In this document: in pieces, positions 27,067-35,604 of the stretch
Layout of the letters: every line of letters begins with the position of its first letter
How positions within the stretch are numbered: the stretch's first letter is position 1
Assembly: GCA_016209015.1 (NCBI GenBank)
Contig: JACQWY010000020.1
Span: 43,663-107,662 of the forward strand
Source: Gammaproteobacteria bacterium
GTDB lineage: Bacteria > Pseudomonadota > Gammaproteobacteria > Ga0077536
Length of the DNA stretch: 64,000 nt
Reading direction: 5' to 3'
Notes under the pieces: generated by a model
What the model was told of the DNA's origin: nothing
The model's input: the letters and a program-made list of their open reading frames with translations, nothing else
Databases searched by the model: none
Made by a program: the position numbers and the translations under genes

Positions 27067-28236
27067 TCAGCCTGCGAGCCGCATGCGGCCCGCGATGTTG
27101 TTGCGTTGCATGTTCGAGGAGCCGCCGACGATCGGCATGCAGGTGAGATCCCGCACGTAGCGCTCCATGTCGTATTCTTCGGCGCAGCCGTAGGCGCCCA
27201 TGATCTTCTGGCAGGCGAGCGCGATCTCGAGCGCGGTCTCGCCGACGAAGAGCTTCGCCATCGAGCTCTCCACGGCGCAGGGCCGCCCCATCTGCGCGAG
27301 CCAGGCGGCGTGATAGAGCATGTGATCGCAGGCGCGGAGCTTCGTCTGGGCATCGACGAGCGCGTGCCGCACGGCCTGATGCGCGGAGATCAGCTTGCCG
27401 AACTGCTTGCGCTCCTGCGCATAGGCCCAGGCATCCTCCATCGCACCGTGCGCGATGCCGAGCGTCGCCGCCGTGATCTCCAGGCGCTCGACGTCGAGCG
27501 CGGGGCCGATGAGCTTGTCCCAGCCCTTGTGCCAGCCCGCCCTGCCGCCGACGATGTTCGCGGCGGGCACTTCGACCTCGTCGAAATAGACGTCCGTCGT
27601 CTTCGCATACCTGAGCCCGAGATGCGGGATGTCGCGGATCGTGATGCCGGGTGCGTTCGTCGGCACGAGGACGAAGGAGAGGTTCTTGTAGCGCGGCGCC
27701 GTCGCATCGCTCTTGCAGAGACAGTAGATGTAGGCCGCGTCGCGTGCCGCCGTGCACCAGCGCTTCGTGCCGTTGACGATCACCTTCGAGCCGTCCGCCG
27801 AGAGCCGCGCCGTCGTCGCGACGGCCGCGAGGTCGCCGCCGACGTCGGGCTCGGAGAGGCCGTAGGCGAAGAGGATTTCACCACGCGCGAGCTTCGGCAG
27901 CAGCTCGCGTTTCTGTTCGTCGGAACCCGCCTCGCTGATGTTCATGCCCCCGTAGAACGCGCCGTGGATGTAGGGACACGAGAGCACCGTGCCGCGCCGC
28001 GAGAGCTCCTCGATCACGACGACCGCCGCGACGACGTCGCGCCCGAGCCCCCCGTATTCCTCGTCCACGGTCAGCCCGAAGACACCGAGATCCGCCAGCT
28101 TGCGCACCGCGTCCCACGAGAACTGCGCCTCGCGATCCCATTGCCGGCAGAGCTCGCGCGGCATTTCGTTAGCGACGAAACGCTTCAGCGTATCGCGCAG
28201 CATGCGGATGTGTTCGGGCTCGTCCTGAAAGTACAT
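27067..28236 (-). CDS. Acyl-CoA dehydrogenase family protein
   Basis: 389 residues. FAD-dependent oxidation of an acyl-CoA. AYGLSEPDVGGDLAAVATTA is the FAD and substrate signature, KRWCTAARDAAYIYCLCK follows, and the C-terminal half has ERKQFGKLISAHQAVRHALV, QKIMGAYGCAEEYDMERYVRD and GGSSNMQRNNIAGRM. The start MYFQDEPEHIRMLRDTLK at 28236 has GAGGAA upstream; the extra 31 residues of the longest ORF have no homology. Probably co-transcribed with the SDR. Chain-length specificity unknown. Confidence 0.92.
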   Translation of the reverse strand: MYFQDEPEHIRMLRDTLKRFVANEMPRELCRQWDREAQFSWDAVRKLADLGVFGLTVDEEYGGLGRDVVAAVVVIEELSRRGTVLSCPYIHGAFYGGMNISEAGSDEQKRELLPKLARGEILFAYGLSEPDVGGDLAAVATTARLSADGSKVIVNGTKRWCTAARDAAYIYCLCKSDATAPRYKNLSFVLVPTNAPGITIRDIPHLGLRYAKTTDVYFDEVEVPAANIVGGRAGWHKGWDKLIGPALDVERLEITAATLGIAHGAMEDAWAYAQERKQFGKLISAHQAVRHALVDAQTKLRACDHMLYHAAWLAQMGRPCAVESSMAKLFVGETALEIALACQKIMGAYGCAEEYDMERYVRDLTCMPIVGGSSNMQRNNIAGRMRLAG

Positions 28237-28339
28237 GGGTGGATTCCTCGCGGCGGCGGAACGGTGATGATTCGTCGGCGGCATGGAGCAAGTCAACGGT
28301 TGCAACCGCGGCCCGATGCCTTGCCGCAAGTCGGAAATC

Positions 28340-28436
28340 GGGGTCAGAGTCCGATGGATTCGGGGTCAGAGTCCGATGGATTCGGGGTCAGAGTCCATTC
28401 GCTTCGCGCTAATGGACTCTGACCCCGAAAAAGGTG
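28340..28436. repeat. REP-like cluster, GGGGTCAGAGTCC family
   Basis: Two tandem copies of GGGGTCAGAGTCCGATGGAT TC are followed by a third half-site, then an 18-base loop and the inverted copy AATGGACTCTGACCCC. It belongs to the same family as 6503-6560. Confidence 0.8.
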
Positions 28437-28466
28437 ACGCCGGCACGGGGCCGGCGTCGGGTGTCG

Positions 28467-28733
28467 TCACATCATCCCGCACATGCCGCCCGGCCCGCAG
28501 CACGGGCCGCCGGTCTGGCAGGGCGGCTCGAGGCCGCTGCCGAGGCTGCGGCTGCCGATGACGGCGCCGCTCGCGGTGAAGACTTTCTCGACCGGCGCAT
28601 CGGCGGGTGTCTCGCCGAGCTCGATCCCGGCGCGGGCACAGACCTCGCCCCAGGTCGCGACGGATTCGCTGATGCGGTGTTTCACTTCGACGGTGCGCGC
28701 GTTCGTCTGGCAGTGGTAGTCGTAGGTAGGCAT
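28467..28733 (-). CDS. FmdB-like small protein with Cys-rich tail
   Basis: 88 residues. The start MPTYDYHCQTNARTVEVKH resembles the FmdB/zinc-ribbon family, but the second Cys of the first knuckle is replaced (CQTN instead of CxxC) and only one Cys remains at EVCARAG, so classical zinc binding is doubtful. A new Cys cluster appears at the C-terminus (PCQTGGPCCGPGGMCGMM), which could bind a metal instead. It is a paralogue of the next gene, 19 bases away, sharing TWGE.C...GIE.G.TPAD.PVEKV. Confidence 0.75.
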   Translation of the reverse strand: MPTYDYHCQTNARTVEVKHRISESVATWGEVCARAGIELGETPADAPVEKVFTASGAVIGSRSLGSGLEPPCQTGGPCCGPGGMCGMM

Positions 28734-28752
28734 GCGTGCTTCTCCGTCTCCT

Positions 28753-29034
28753 TCAGCGCGCCCAGCGGTTCTTCGTGCTGTGATAGGCCTTCGCGACGCT
28801 GCCCGCGCCGAACGCGGAATCGCCGCCCGTGCGGCCGCTGTCGCTGCCTAGGTTGCCGGGGTTCACGACGCCCGCGAGCAGCACTTTCTCGACCGGCGAG
28901 TCCGCCGGCGTGTCGCCGGCTTCGATGCCGGCACATTTGCAGAGTTCGCCCCAGGTCGTCAGACGCTCGCTCATGCGGTGCATGACCTCGATGGTGCGGC
29001 CGTTGGCAGGGCAGTTGTAATCGTATTTCGGCAT
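28753..29034 (-). CDS. FmdB-like small protein, tandem paralogue
   Basis: 93 residues from MPKYDYNCPANGRTIEVMH. Like its neighbour it keeps the FmdB-type start but has only one Cys in the first knuckle; a CKCAG segment follows at TTWGELC. The C-terminus (SDSGRTGGDSAFGAGSVAKA) is Gly/Ser-rich and lacks the Cys tail of the paralogue. An upstream ATG would add eight residues, but the family starts at MPxYDY. Tandem duplication followed by divergence of the tail is the simplest account. Confidence 0.72.
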   Translation of the reverse strand: MPKYDYNCPANGRTIEVMHRMSERLTTWGELCKCAGIEAGDTPADSPVEKVLLAGVVNPGNLGSDSGRTGGDSAFGAGSVAKAYHSTKNRWAR

Positions 29035-29208
29035 GGCGGGTGAGACCTCAGAGTTCATCGATGGGCGGCATTATAGCGTTCCGGGCGGGGCCGGGGTGCC
29101 GCAGGTATGCGGGCGCACCCCCCGGTTTTCAAGGGGCGCCCGGCGCGGCGGGCCCGAGTGCGGGAGGCGGCGCGTGTGCCGGCTCCCGTCCCCGACGGTC
29201 TTGCGGCC

Positions 29209-29365
29209 TCAGAGCTTCCTGAGCTTCGGCGCAATCTCGCTCGCGAAGAGCTCCATGCTCTCCCGCGTATACCCCTGCTCCGTCCCCGGATAGTTCATGT
29301 AGATCGCGAGGTGCGTGCTCGGATTCTTCTCGTGATGCTCGCAGAGCCGCTCGTAGACCTCCGAC
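29209..29365 (-). pseudogene. 3' remnant of an LLM-class oxidoreductase gene
   Basis: About 50 codons ending in RESMELFASEIAPKLRKL match, with one amino-acid change and many silent changes, the C-terminus of the complete luciferase-like gene at 39341-40387. Upstream of the match the frame continues into unrelated repeat DNA. It is a diverged partial duplicate that marks the left border of the secretion region. Confidence 0.88.
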
Positions 29366-29368
29366 CAG

Positions 29369-29441
29369 GGAATTGAATCGGATTGAATCGGGACAGGCAC
29401 GATCCAGCCGGCATGGCCTGATTCGGGACAGGCACAATCCG
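29369..29441. repeat. CGGGACAGGCAC repeat pair
   Basis: Two copies of TCGGGACAGGCAC followed by R-ATCC, plus a doubled GAATCGGATTGAATCGG. They sit exactly where homology to the oxidoreductase gene stops, so the breakpoint coincides with a repeat. Confidence 0.6.
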
Positions 29442-29725
29442 CGGCGCGAACGCGGAGCGTCCTCGGAATCCGCTGATAGCGTCCTTCGTGTCGGGCGATT
29501 ACTGTGACGCCAAGCTGGTGAGCGGCGGGGGGGCAAGTGGAGCGGCAGAGCGGACGCAAGGACTTCCCGCGGGCCGGAAACGAGCGCCGTAGAGGGGCGC
29601 TCGTCGGGCGGCATGATGCTGGGCGCTATGCAAGACGGGGAAGTGGCGGCCACCTCGAGCCCGGAAGCGGGACCTCTATCTGCGGACGGGCTGTCTTCGT
29701 CGCGAGCGGCTGGAGCATCGCGGCG

Positions 29726-31579
29726 ATGTCGATGCGCACCAGCCGATTCCTCGTCGGCGCCGGCGGAGTGCGCGTTCCGGATCGCCCGATCCGATCCGCC
29801 CCCCTGAGAGGTGTAGTCCCGAATTCCCGGTGTCGCCCGTGCATTGCCGTAGTTCCTAACCTCCGCAAGTACCGAAGGCTGCTTGGCGAAGCTGTCGCAG
29901 CCTCGTTCGTCCTGCAGCTCTTCGCGTTGGTATCACCGGTCTTCTTCCAGGTGGTCATCGATAAGGTCCTCGTCCACCGCGGGCTCTCGACCTTGGATGT
30001 GCTCTGCTTTGGGCTGCTGGTGGTCTCGGTCTTCGAGGTCGCACTGACCACCTTGCGAACCTATGTGTTATCGCACACCACGAATCGCATCGATGTGCGC
30101 CTGGGTGCAGATCTGTTCCGGCATCTGCTGCGGTTACCCGTCGCGTACTTCGAGGCCCGGCGGGTCGGTGATACGGTCGCGCGGGTTCGAGAGCTCGAGA
30201 ACATCCGGAGCTTTCTGACGAGCTCGGCGCTGACGCTCGCACTCGATGTGTTGTTCACGATCGTGTTCCTGGCGGTACTTCTGCTCTACAGCCCGGTCTT
30301 GACGCTCATCGTCGTCATCAGTCTCCCGCTTTATGTGCTGCTGGCCGTGTTGGTCACCCCCGTGCTGCGCGCACGCCTGGACGAAAGGTTCAACCGCAGC
30401 GCGGAGGCGCAGGCGTTTCTGGTCGAGTCCGTCTCCGGTATCGAAACCTTGAAGGCCGCGGCCGTGGAGCCTCAACACGCGCGTCGTTGGGAAGAGTTGC
30501 TCGCGGCCTCGGTCGCCGCGAGCTTTCGGACGGTGACGCTCGGCAACGTCGCGAGTAACACGGCGGGCTTCATCCAGAAGGTGACGACCGTCCTCATCCT
30601 CTGGTTCGGGGCGCGCCAGGTCATCGGAGGCAGTCTCACCGTCGGGGAGCTCGTTGCGTTCAACATGATCGCCGGGCGGATTTCGAGTCCCATCCTGCGT
30701 CTCGCGCAGCTCTGGCAGGATTTTCAGCAGGCCGGGGTCTCGGTGCGGCGACTCGGTGACATTTTGAACGCAGTCGCCGAGCCCGCGCACAATCCGAGCC
30801 GCACAACCCTGCCGCGGCTCCAGGGCCGGGTGGCCTTCGACCACGTGAGCTTCCGCTACCGCCCCGACCGCCCCGATGTGCTGAATGGCCTATCTTTCGA
30901 GATCAAACCGGGCCAGGTCGTCGGCATCGTCGGCCCCTCCGGCTCCGGCAAGAGCACGCTCGCGAAGCTGATCCAACGCTTGCACGTCCCGCACCAGGGG
31001 CGCGTGCTGGTCGATGGGCAGGATCTATCGATTGTCGATCCGGCGTGGCTGCGGCAGAACGTCGGCGTCGTGCTGCAGGAGAACCGGCTCTTCAATCGCT
31101 CGGTGCGGGAGAACATCGCGCTCCGAGATCCCTCGCTTCCGGTGGAGCACGTGGTCCGGGCGGCGCAGCTTGCCGGCGCGCATGACTTCATTCTCGAACT
31201 ACCGGAAGGCTATGACACGGTCGTCGGCGAGCAGGGGGCCTCCCTTTCCGGAGGTCAGCGGCAACGCATCGCGCTGGCGCGGGCGCTCGTCACGGACCCG
31301 CGTATCTTAATCTTGGATGAAGCGACGAGTGCGCTCGATTACGAATCGGAAGCGATCATCCAGGCGAACATGCGGGTGATTTCGAACGGACGGACGGTGT
31401 TCATCATTGCGCATCGCCTGACGGCGGTTCGGCATGCCGATGTCATTTTCGTGATTGACCACGGCCGGATCGTCGAGCAGGGAACGCACCGGGAGCTCGT
31501 CGACCGGGCGGGGCATTATGCGCGCCTCTACAGCCATCAGGCGGAGGGCGTTTCCGTCGTGACGCCGATCGGCTCGTGA
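29726..31579 (+). CDS. Type I secretion ABC exporter (HlyB-like), N-terminally truncated
   Basis: From about 29850 the protein matches HlyB-type exporters: LRKYRRLLGEAVAASFVLQL starts the membrane domain, and DKVLVHRGLSTLDVL follows. The ATPase has Walker A GPSGSGKSTL, the signature SLSGGQRQRIALARAL, Walker B ILILDEATSALD and the H-loop IIAHRL. HlyB proteins normally carry a ~130-residue peptidase-like domain first; here it is absent and replaced by ~40-100 unrelated residues. The frame is open from GTG 29537; ATG 29726 is one plausible start, and the true start is uncertain. It should pair with the HlyD gene 16 bases downstream and an outer-membrane TolC encoded elsewhere. Whether it still exports is open. 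Confidence 0.85.
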   Translation: MSMRTSRFLVGAGGVRVPDRPIRSAPLRGVVPNSRCRPCIAVVPNLRKYRRLLGEAVAASFVLQLFALVSPVFFQVVIDKVLVHRGLSTLDVLCFGLLVVSVFEVALTTLRTYVLSHTTNRIDVRLGADLFRHLLRLPVAYFEARRVGDTVARVRELENIRSFLTSSALTLALDVLFTIVFLAVLLLYSPVLTLIVVISLPLYVLLAVLVTPVLRARLDERFNRSAEAQAFLVESVSGIETLKAAAVEPQHARRWEELLAASVAASFRTVTLGNVASNTAGFIQKVTTVLILWFGARQVIGGSLTVGELVAFNMIAGRISSPILRLAQLWQDFQQAGVSVRRLGDILNAVAEPAHNPSRTTLPRLQGRVAFDHVSFRYRPDRPDVLNGLSFEIKPGQVVGIVGPSGSGKSTLAKLIQRLHVPHQGRVLVDGQDLSIVDPAWLRQNVGVVLQENRLFNRSVRENIALRDPSLPVEHVVRAAQLAGAHDFILELPEGYDTVVGEQGASLSGGQRQRIALARALVTDPRILILDEATSALDYESEAIIQANMRVISNGRTVFIIAHRLTAVRHADVIFVIDHGRIVEQGTHRELVDRAGHYARLYSHQAEGVSVVTPIGS

Positions 31580-31595
31580 GGGAGGCAGGGCGAGA

Positions 31596-32990
31596 ATGAA
31601 AGGCCGAACGCTCGAGCTCGAATTTCTGCCGGCTGCGCTCGAGATCGAGGAGACGCCACCCCTTGTCATGGCGCGGGTGATGCTCTGGGCGATTATGGCG
31701 TTCTTCATTTTGGCGCTCGCTTGGTCGTGCATCGGCAAAGTCGACATTGTCGGGGTCGCGCCCGGCAAGATCGTGCCGTCGGGTCGTACGAAGACGATTC
31801 AACCGCTGGAGCGCTCCGTGGTCGCGGCGATCCGGGTGGCGGAGGGGCAGCATGTCAAGGCCGGTGAAATACTCGTCGAATTGGATCCAACGGCCTCGCT
31901 TGCCGATCGGGACCGTCTCGTGAAGGAGCGCGAATCGGTGGAGCTCGACCGGGCGCGGTTGGCGACGCTGATCGAGGCGATCGAAAACACGAGCACAGCG
32001 ACGCAGGGGGCGGCCGCCAAAGCCATAGCGCTGAATACACTCACGCGCGCCCCGAGCCGGGCTGCATTCGCTGGCCTGCAGGGCACCATCGAGGCCACTG
32101 AGGTTGCCCGCGAAGCCGCGCAACTCGATCAGCAGTTCGACGAGTACCAGGCGGCGGTCACCGGCATCGTGGACGACATCAGCGCTAAGCAGGCAGAACG
32201 TCAGGCGATCGAGGCGCGGATTGCGCAACTCGAGGCCACCCTCCCGCTCATCACCGAGGAGGCCGAGGCCAATCGTAAGCTCATGGGCACGGGTATGGTG
32301 CCGCGCGTGAAGTGGCTCGAACTCGAACGCCAGCGCATCGAGCAACAGCAGGAGCGGGACGTACAGCGGAATCAGCGACGAATGCTCGAGGCGACGTTGC
32401 GCAGTCTCGAGCAGAAGCTCGCGGTAACTGCGGCCCAATATCGGAACCGCTGGATGGCTGAGCTCGACGATGCCGAGACGAAACGCTCGGCTTATGGCGA
32501 AGAGCTGGCAAAAGCAGAGCGCAAAGTTGCTTTGCAGACGTTGACGGCGCCGCTCGACGGCACGGTGCAGCAGCTTGCGGTGCACACGGTCGGTGGCGTC
32601 GTGACCGAAGCGCAGCCTCTGATGTTGCTGGTGCCTGACGATTCGCCGATTGAAGTCGAGGCGATGGTGCCGAACCAGGACATCGGGTTCGTGCGGGAGG
32701 GGCAGGAAGCCGTCATCAAGGTCGAGACCTTCAATTTTACGAAATATGGGTTCGTGCGGGGCAACGTCGTGAAGGTCTCGCATGATGCGGTGGCGGATGA
32801 GAAGCGCGGGCTCAACTATATTGCGCATCTCTCACTTGATGCGACGACGATGAACATTGATGGCAATGAGGTCAAGCTGGCGCCAGGCATGGCGGTGAGC
32901 GCGGAGGTGAAGATGGGGACGCGCAAGGTCATTGAGTTTTTGCTGAGTCCGTTGCTGCGGTATCGGCAGGAAAGTGGGAGGGAGCGATGA
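31596..32990 (+). CDS. HlyD family type I secretion periplasmic adaptor
   Basis: 464 residues, full length. One N-terminal membrane anchor (MLWAIMAFFILALAWSCIG) is followed by a lipoyl-like half (GVAPGKIVPSGRTKTIQPLE, IRVAEGQHVKAGEILVELDP), a long coiled-coil, the second lipoyl half (LTAPLDGTVQQLAVHTVGGV) and the beta-barrel end with GNEVKLAPGMAVSAEVKMGTR, the HlyD family signature. It links the ABC exporter to an outer-membrane channel. Its 3' part occurs as four further fragments downstream. The stop overlaps an ATG (ATGA), hinting at coupling to the next gene. Confidence 0.93.
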   Translation: MKGRTLELEFLPAALEIEETPPLVMARVMLWAIMAFFILALAWSCIGKVDIVGVAPGKIVPSGRTKTIQPLERSVVAAIRVAEGQHVKAGEILVELDPTASLADRDRLVKERESVELDRARLATLIEAIENTSTATQGAAAKAIALNTLTRAPSRAAFAGLQGTIEATEVAREAAQLDQQFDEYQAAVTGIVDDISAKQAERQAIEARIAQLEATLPLITEEAEANRKLMGTGMVPRVKWLELERQRIEQQQERDVQRNQRRMLEATLRSLEQKLAVTAAQYRNRWMAELDDAETKRSAYGEELAKAERKVALQTLTAPLDGTVQQLAVHTVGGVVTEAQPLMLLVPDDSPIEVEAMVPNQDIGFVREGQEAVIKVETFNFTKYGFVRGNVVKVSHDAVADEKRGLNYIAHLSLDATTMNIDGNEVKLAPGMAVSAEVKMGTRKVIEFLLSPLLRYRQESGRER

Positions 32991-33102
32991 ATCAAATTGA
33001 GAACCGGCTTTGTGAACTGGGTCATCCGAATGCAGGCTTGCGCAGTGACAGGCGACGAGTCGAGACCAATTCTTGTCAATCGAGAATGTCGGCGGTCACG
33101 TC

Positions 33103-33954
33103 ATGCGCTGGCTGATTCTCGCTGCCGCGTCATTTTTCTTGTACCGGCTGATTGCACGACGCTATGGAGATGAGCGTGTCGCAATTGGCATTACTGGCGC
33201 CTTCGCGCTCGTGCTCGGAACAGCGGGCAACTCGGGAAACGCCGTGCAGATTCTCGGGGTAACGCTCTATTGTTCGTGGTTTTTCGTCATTTTGTGGTTG
33301 GTGCTGTGGGTGCCTGCCGCCGCGTTAATTTACTTCATTGCAACGGCGCATAGACGTGGCGCGGAGATGACTGCACCGCGCGTGCACATGGTGCCGCTCC
33401 TCGTCGCAATCGTGATCGGCTCGCTGCCGTGGTGGGACGTGCTGTATCGCACTGCCGGGATGACGTGGCTGTGTCATACGCAAGCAGGTTTGCGCATATA
33501 CAAGACGGTTGAGGCGGAGGGTTTTGCAGGTGGCGCTGGAATTGCGACTGCCCATGAATTGGGGTTTCGATTCTACGAAGAGCGCGTGGGCGATCGTGTC
33601 GAGCATTGGACGTGGGACGGGGCTCGGGCAGTCGAGGAGCGGCCCGACTTCGAAGCCAAATACGAAATTGGGGGAGGGGGGCCGGGAACGATCATCAGCG
33701 GCAAGTTCAGGCGTACCTCGCGTGCCTACGTCCGAGACCGCACGACAAAGGAGATACTGGGCGAATTGGTGACGATCAAATCGTATCCGGGGATCGTCGA
33801 CAGGAAAATCATGCGCGCATTGGGGGCCGAGTCAGTATTCTGGTCCTGTGGAGATGAAGCGCCGCCGGGTGCGGGAGTCATTTCAGCGTCAACGAAGGAG
33901 CGCGTGTACGAATTGAAAGATGTAATTAGAGCGACGCTAAAGCCAGCGAAATAG
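33103..33954 (+). CDS. Membrane protein with C-x-T-x-AG...YKT motif (copy A; putative immunity or partner protein)
   Basis: 283 residues from ATG 33103 (a TTG at 33073 is in frame). Three or four membrane helices occupy the first ~120 residues, then WLCHTQAGLRIYKTVEAEGF and a soluble C-terminal domain with EILGELVTIKSYPG. The motif and the downstream domain are shared with 36152-36850, and the motif with 40905-41534. All three genes lie just before an RTX-lipase-type ORF, which suggests a protein that protects from, or works with, the secreted product. No known family is recognised with certainty; the immunity role is inference. Confidence 0.7.
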   Translation: MRWLILAAASFFLYRLIARRYGDERVAIGITGAFALVLGTAGNSGNAVQILGVTLYCSWFFVILWLVLWVPAAALIYFIATAHRRGAEMTAPRVHMVPLLVAIVIGSLPWWDVLYRTAGMTWLCHTQAGLRIYKTVEAEGFAGGAGIATAHELGFRFYEERVGDRVEHWTWDGARAVEERPDFEAKYEIGGGGPGTIISGKFRRTSRAYVRDRTTKEILGELVTIKSYPGIVDRKIMRALGAESVFWSCGDEAPPGAGVISASTKERVYELKDVIRATLKPAK

Positions 33955-33964
33955 GAGAAGACGG

Positions 33965-34318
33965 ATGAAGCTGCAGGATATCTACAAGTATTCCTGGTTT
34001 GCGAATTTGGCGTATGTCCTCTGGGTCGAGTCGGAAATCGGGGGCACGGAGGAAAACGCTAAACAGGCAATTGAAGCTGCGAATAATGAAGAAAGAATTC
34101 CAGGCGACCGACTCGGGACAGGCGCTATGCTCGGCGAACGAATATTTCTCGATCCGACCGCAAATGGCGGCGGCCTGGGCTGGCGGCTGATCAATTATTC
34201 AGATCAAAGCTCACCGACCACCGCGTCTACCGGATTTTCCACGACTAAAAGGGGACAGATTTATTTTCTTTCCGATCCCGAAATTCACCTTTCTGTTGCG
34301 CGCTGGCTGGGAAAATAA
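33965..34318 (+). pseudogene. N-terminal fragment of an RTX lipase-type gene (copy A)
   Basis: Begins 10 bases after copy A of the membrane protein with a good site (AGGAG). MKLQDIYKYSWFANLAYVLW, IPGDRL and ERIFLDPTANGGGLGWRL are the opening of large secreted lipase/RTX proteins. After about 94 residues the frame enters the 86-bp repeat element and stops. The remaining codons (KRGQIYFLSDPE...) are encoded by the repeat. So this is a headpiece cut off at the element; a short product may still be made. Confidence 0.75.
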
Positions 34319-34332
34319 ATCTGTCCCCTTTT
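34247..34332. repeat. 86-bp inverted-repeat element, copy 1
   Basis: Ends are AAAAGGGGACAGATTTATTT TC and its reverse complement (22 bases, perfect). The core reads CCGAAATTCAC..TTCTGTTGCG. Full copies lie at 35448 and 37333 and a half-copy at 39145. It separates the toxin-like fragment A from an hlyD fragment. Confidence 0.92.
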
Positions 34333-34345
34333 CCCGAGCCAACCG

Positions 34346-34465
34346 GTCAAGCTCGCGCCGGGGATGGCGGTGAGTGCGGAGGTGAAGATGGGTACGCGGA
34401 AGGTGATTGAGTTTCTACTTAGTCCGCTTCTACGTTATCAGCATGAGAGCTGGAGGGATCGGTAA
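34346..34465 (+). pseudogene. hlyD 3'-end fragment (40 codons)
   Basis: VKLAPGMAVSAEVKMGTRKV followed by IEFLLSPLLRYQ matches the end of the complete HlyD with few changes and ends at TAA. The left edge abuts the repeat element within 14 bases. Confidence 0.9.
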
Positions 34466-34467
34466 AA

Positions 34468-35382
34468 TTGAAAGCGAAATTGGGAAGTTTGTCGACGGAC
34501 AAGCGGAGCGGTTCTGCGTTCATCTCGGCATCTATCCGCACGGTCATCATATTGCTGAGTATGGCGACTGGATCGGTGCAGAACTCTTCATGCGCCGCCG
34601 AAGCCGGCTCGCGCTGGACTAAAAACATCTCGTATTCGATCGAGGTTGGCCGGCGCAATGAGGTATGTGGCGCGCTTGTAGAGGCGCTGCGGTCCGAGGA
34701 AGGAGATTTCGATACGTTTTGCGGGCCCACTGTCAAGTCGCCGGTCATGGGCATTCTACCGCTCGTATGGGACAGTTATCACGAAGTCATCAATGAGCGG
34801 GGCGCGAGTGAATCGTCGAACGGGTTGATAGAACTCATCGATAGATTCTATTGGTCGAGAGACGTGAATCCGATCGTTGGGGTGCGCCCCGAAATGTGGA
34901 AGGATTTTCGAGTGGAAGACGCGGCCGCGATGGCTGATGCCTATGCCGCATACATCGAACGCTTTAGGAAGAACTTCGATATTAGGGACGGCGCCCGTCT
35001 TATTGGAATCGCCGATATCGACAACGATGAGCACAAGGACGTTTTGTACAGAAATTCCTGCTCATTTCTTTATGGAGGCGGAGAGGGTGTCATCGTGTTA
35101 GATGATGCTCTGCGTGATGTCGATGAGGAGCGGTCAGAACTGCTTTTGGTCCACGCGCGTTTCGAAAGAGCGTCATCGTCGCTCTTAAGCACCGACGGCG
35201 AGCCTATCCAGAATTCGGGCACGGACTTCGTGTATGACGTATTCAGCTTCCAGGGGACGCAATATTTGCAGCAGTGGCATAAGGATTCCAAGATTCTTGG
35301 AAACGGAGAATTGCGCGTTTTTGCAATTCGGAATGGCGATCGGTCTGAGGAGTGCCTTATCCGGTCCAGCTACAGAGATTAG
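34468..35382 (+). CDS. Hypothetical secreted protein
   Basis: 304 residues starting at TTG two bases after the hlyD fragment stop, with GGAGGGA about 8 bases upstream. A basic N-terminus and a hydrophobic run (ISASIRTVIILLSMATG) could be a signal peptide or anchor; ATG 34561 is an alternative start without it. GIADIDNDEHKDVLYRNS is a Ca-binding-like D-x-D-N-D motif. It occupies the slot that elsewhere holds the C-x-T-x-AG membrane proteins. Base composition is lower in GC than the core genes, which suggests transfer. Function unknown. Confidence 0.6.
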   Translation: MKAKLGSLSTDKRSGSAFISASIRTVIILLSMATGSVQNSSCAAEAGSRWTKNISYSIEVGRRNEVCGALVEALRSEEGDFDTFCGPTVKSPVMGILPLVWDSYHEVINERGASESSNGLIELIDRFYWSRDVNPIVGVRPEMWKDFRVEDAAAMADAYAAYIERFRKNFDIRDGARLIGIADIDNDEHKDVLYRNSCSFLYGGGEGVIVLDDALRDVDEERSELLLVHARFERASSSLLSTDGEPIQNSGTDFVYDVFSFQGTQYLQQWHKDSKILGNGELRVFAIRNGDRSEECLIRSSYRD

Positions 35383-35447
35383 CGATGGTGCGGCGCGGAT
35401 ACGCCTCATCTATTAATTGGAGTGGCCCAAATGATTAGTACCGGACT

Positions 35448-35533
35448 AAAAGGGGACAGATTTATTTTCTTCCCGATCCCGAAATTCACTTTTCTGTTGC
35501 GCGCTGGCTGGGAAAATAAATCTGTCCCCTTTT
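35448..35533. repeat. 86-bp inverted-repeat element, copy 2
   Basis: Nearly identical to copy 1, with the same 22-base terminal inverted repeats. It is followed after two bases by the 68-bp repeat at 35536. Confidence 0.92.
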
Positions 35534-35535
35534 CC

Positions 35536-35603
35536 CGAGGGGTTAGGAAACGGCCTCTGATTCGTACGGCGCTTTTGCAATGAAAGCGCCGCCCGCACCG
35601 AAT
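35536..35603. repeat. 68-bp repeat containing GGCGCTTT palindrome, copy 1
   Basis: CGAGGGGTTAGGAAACGGCC up to CCGAAT, one base different from 38587-38654. It contains GGCGCTTT-N7-AAAGCGCC. Confidence 0.9.
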
Positions 35604-35604
35604 C

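Noticed and set aside
24529..28236. A single biosynthetic gene cluster including P450, SDR and acyl-CoA dehydrogenase
   Set aside because: Genes lie on both strands in two convergent units, and no scaffold-forming enzyme is present.
29537..29725. Use of the first 63 codons (GTG start) as part of the ABC exporter
   Set aside because: The segment lacks homology to the HlyB peptidase-like domain and reads as random Arg/Gly-rich translation; left out of the CDS but noted as open frame.
34407..34622. 71-codon ORF overlapping the hlyD fragment
   Set aside because: No homology; the frame is inconsistent with both the hlyD fragment and the downstream gene.
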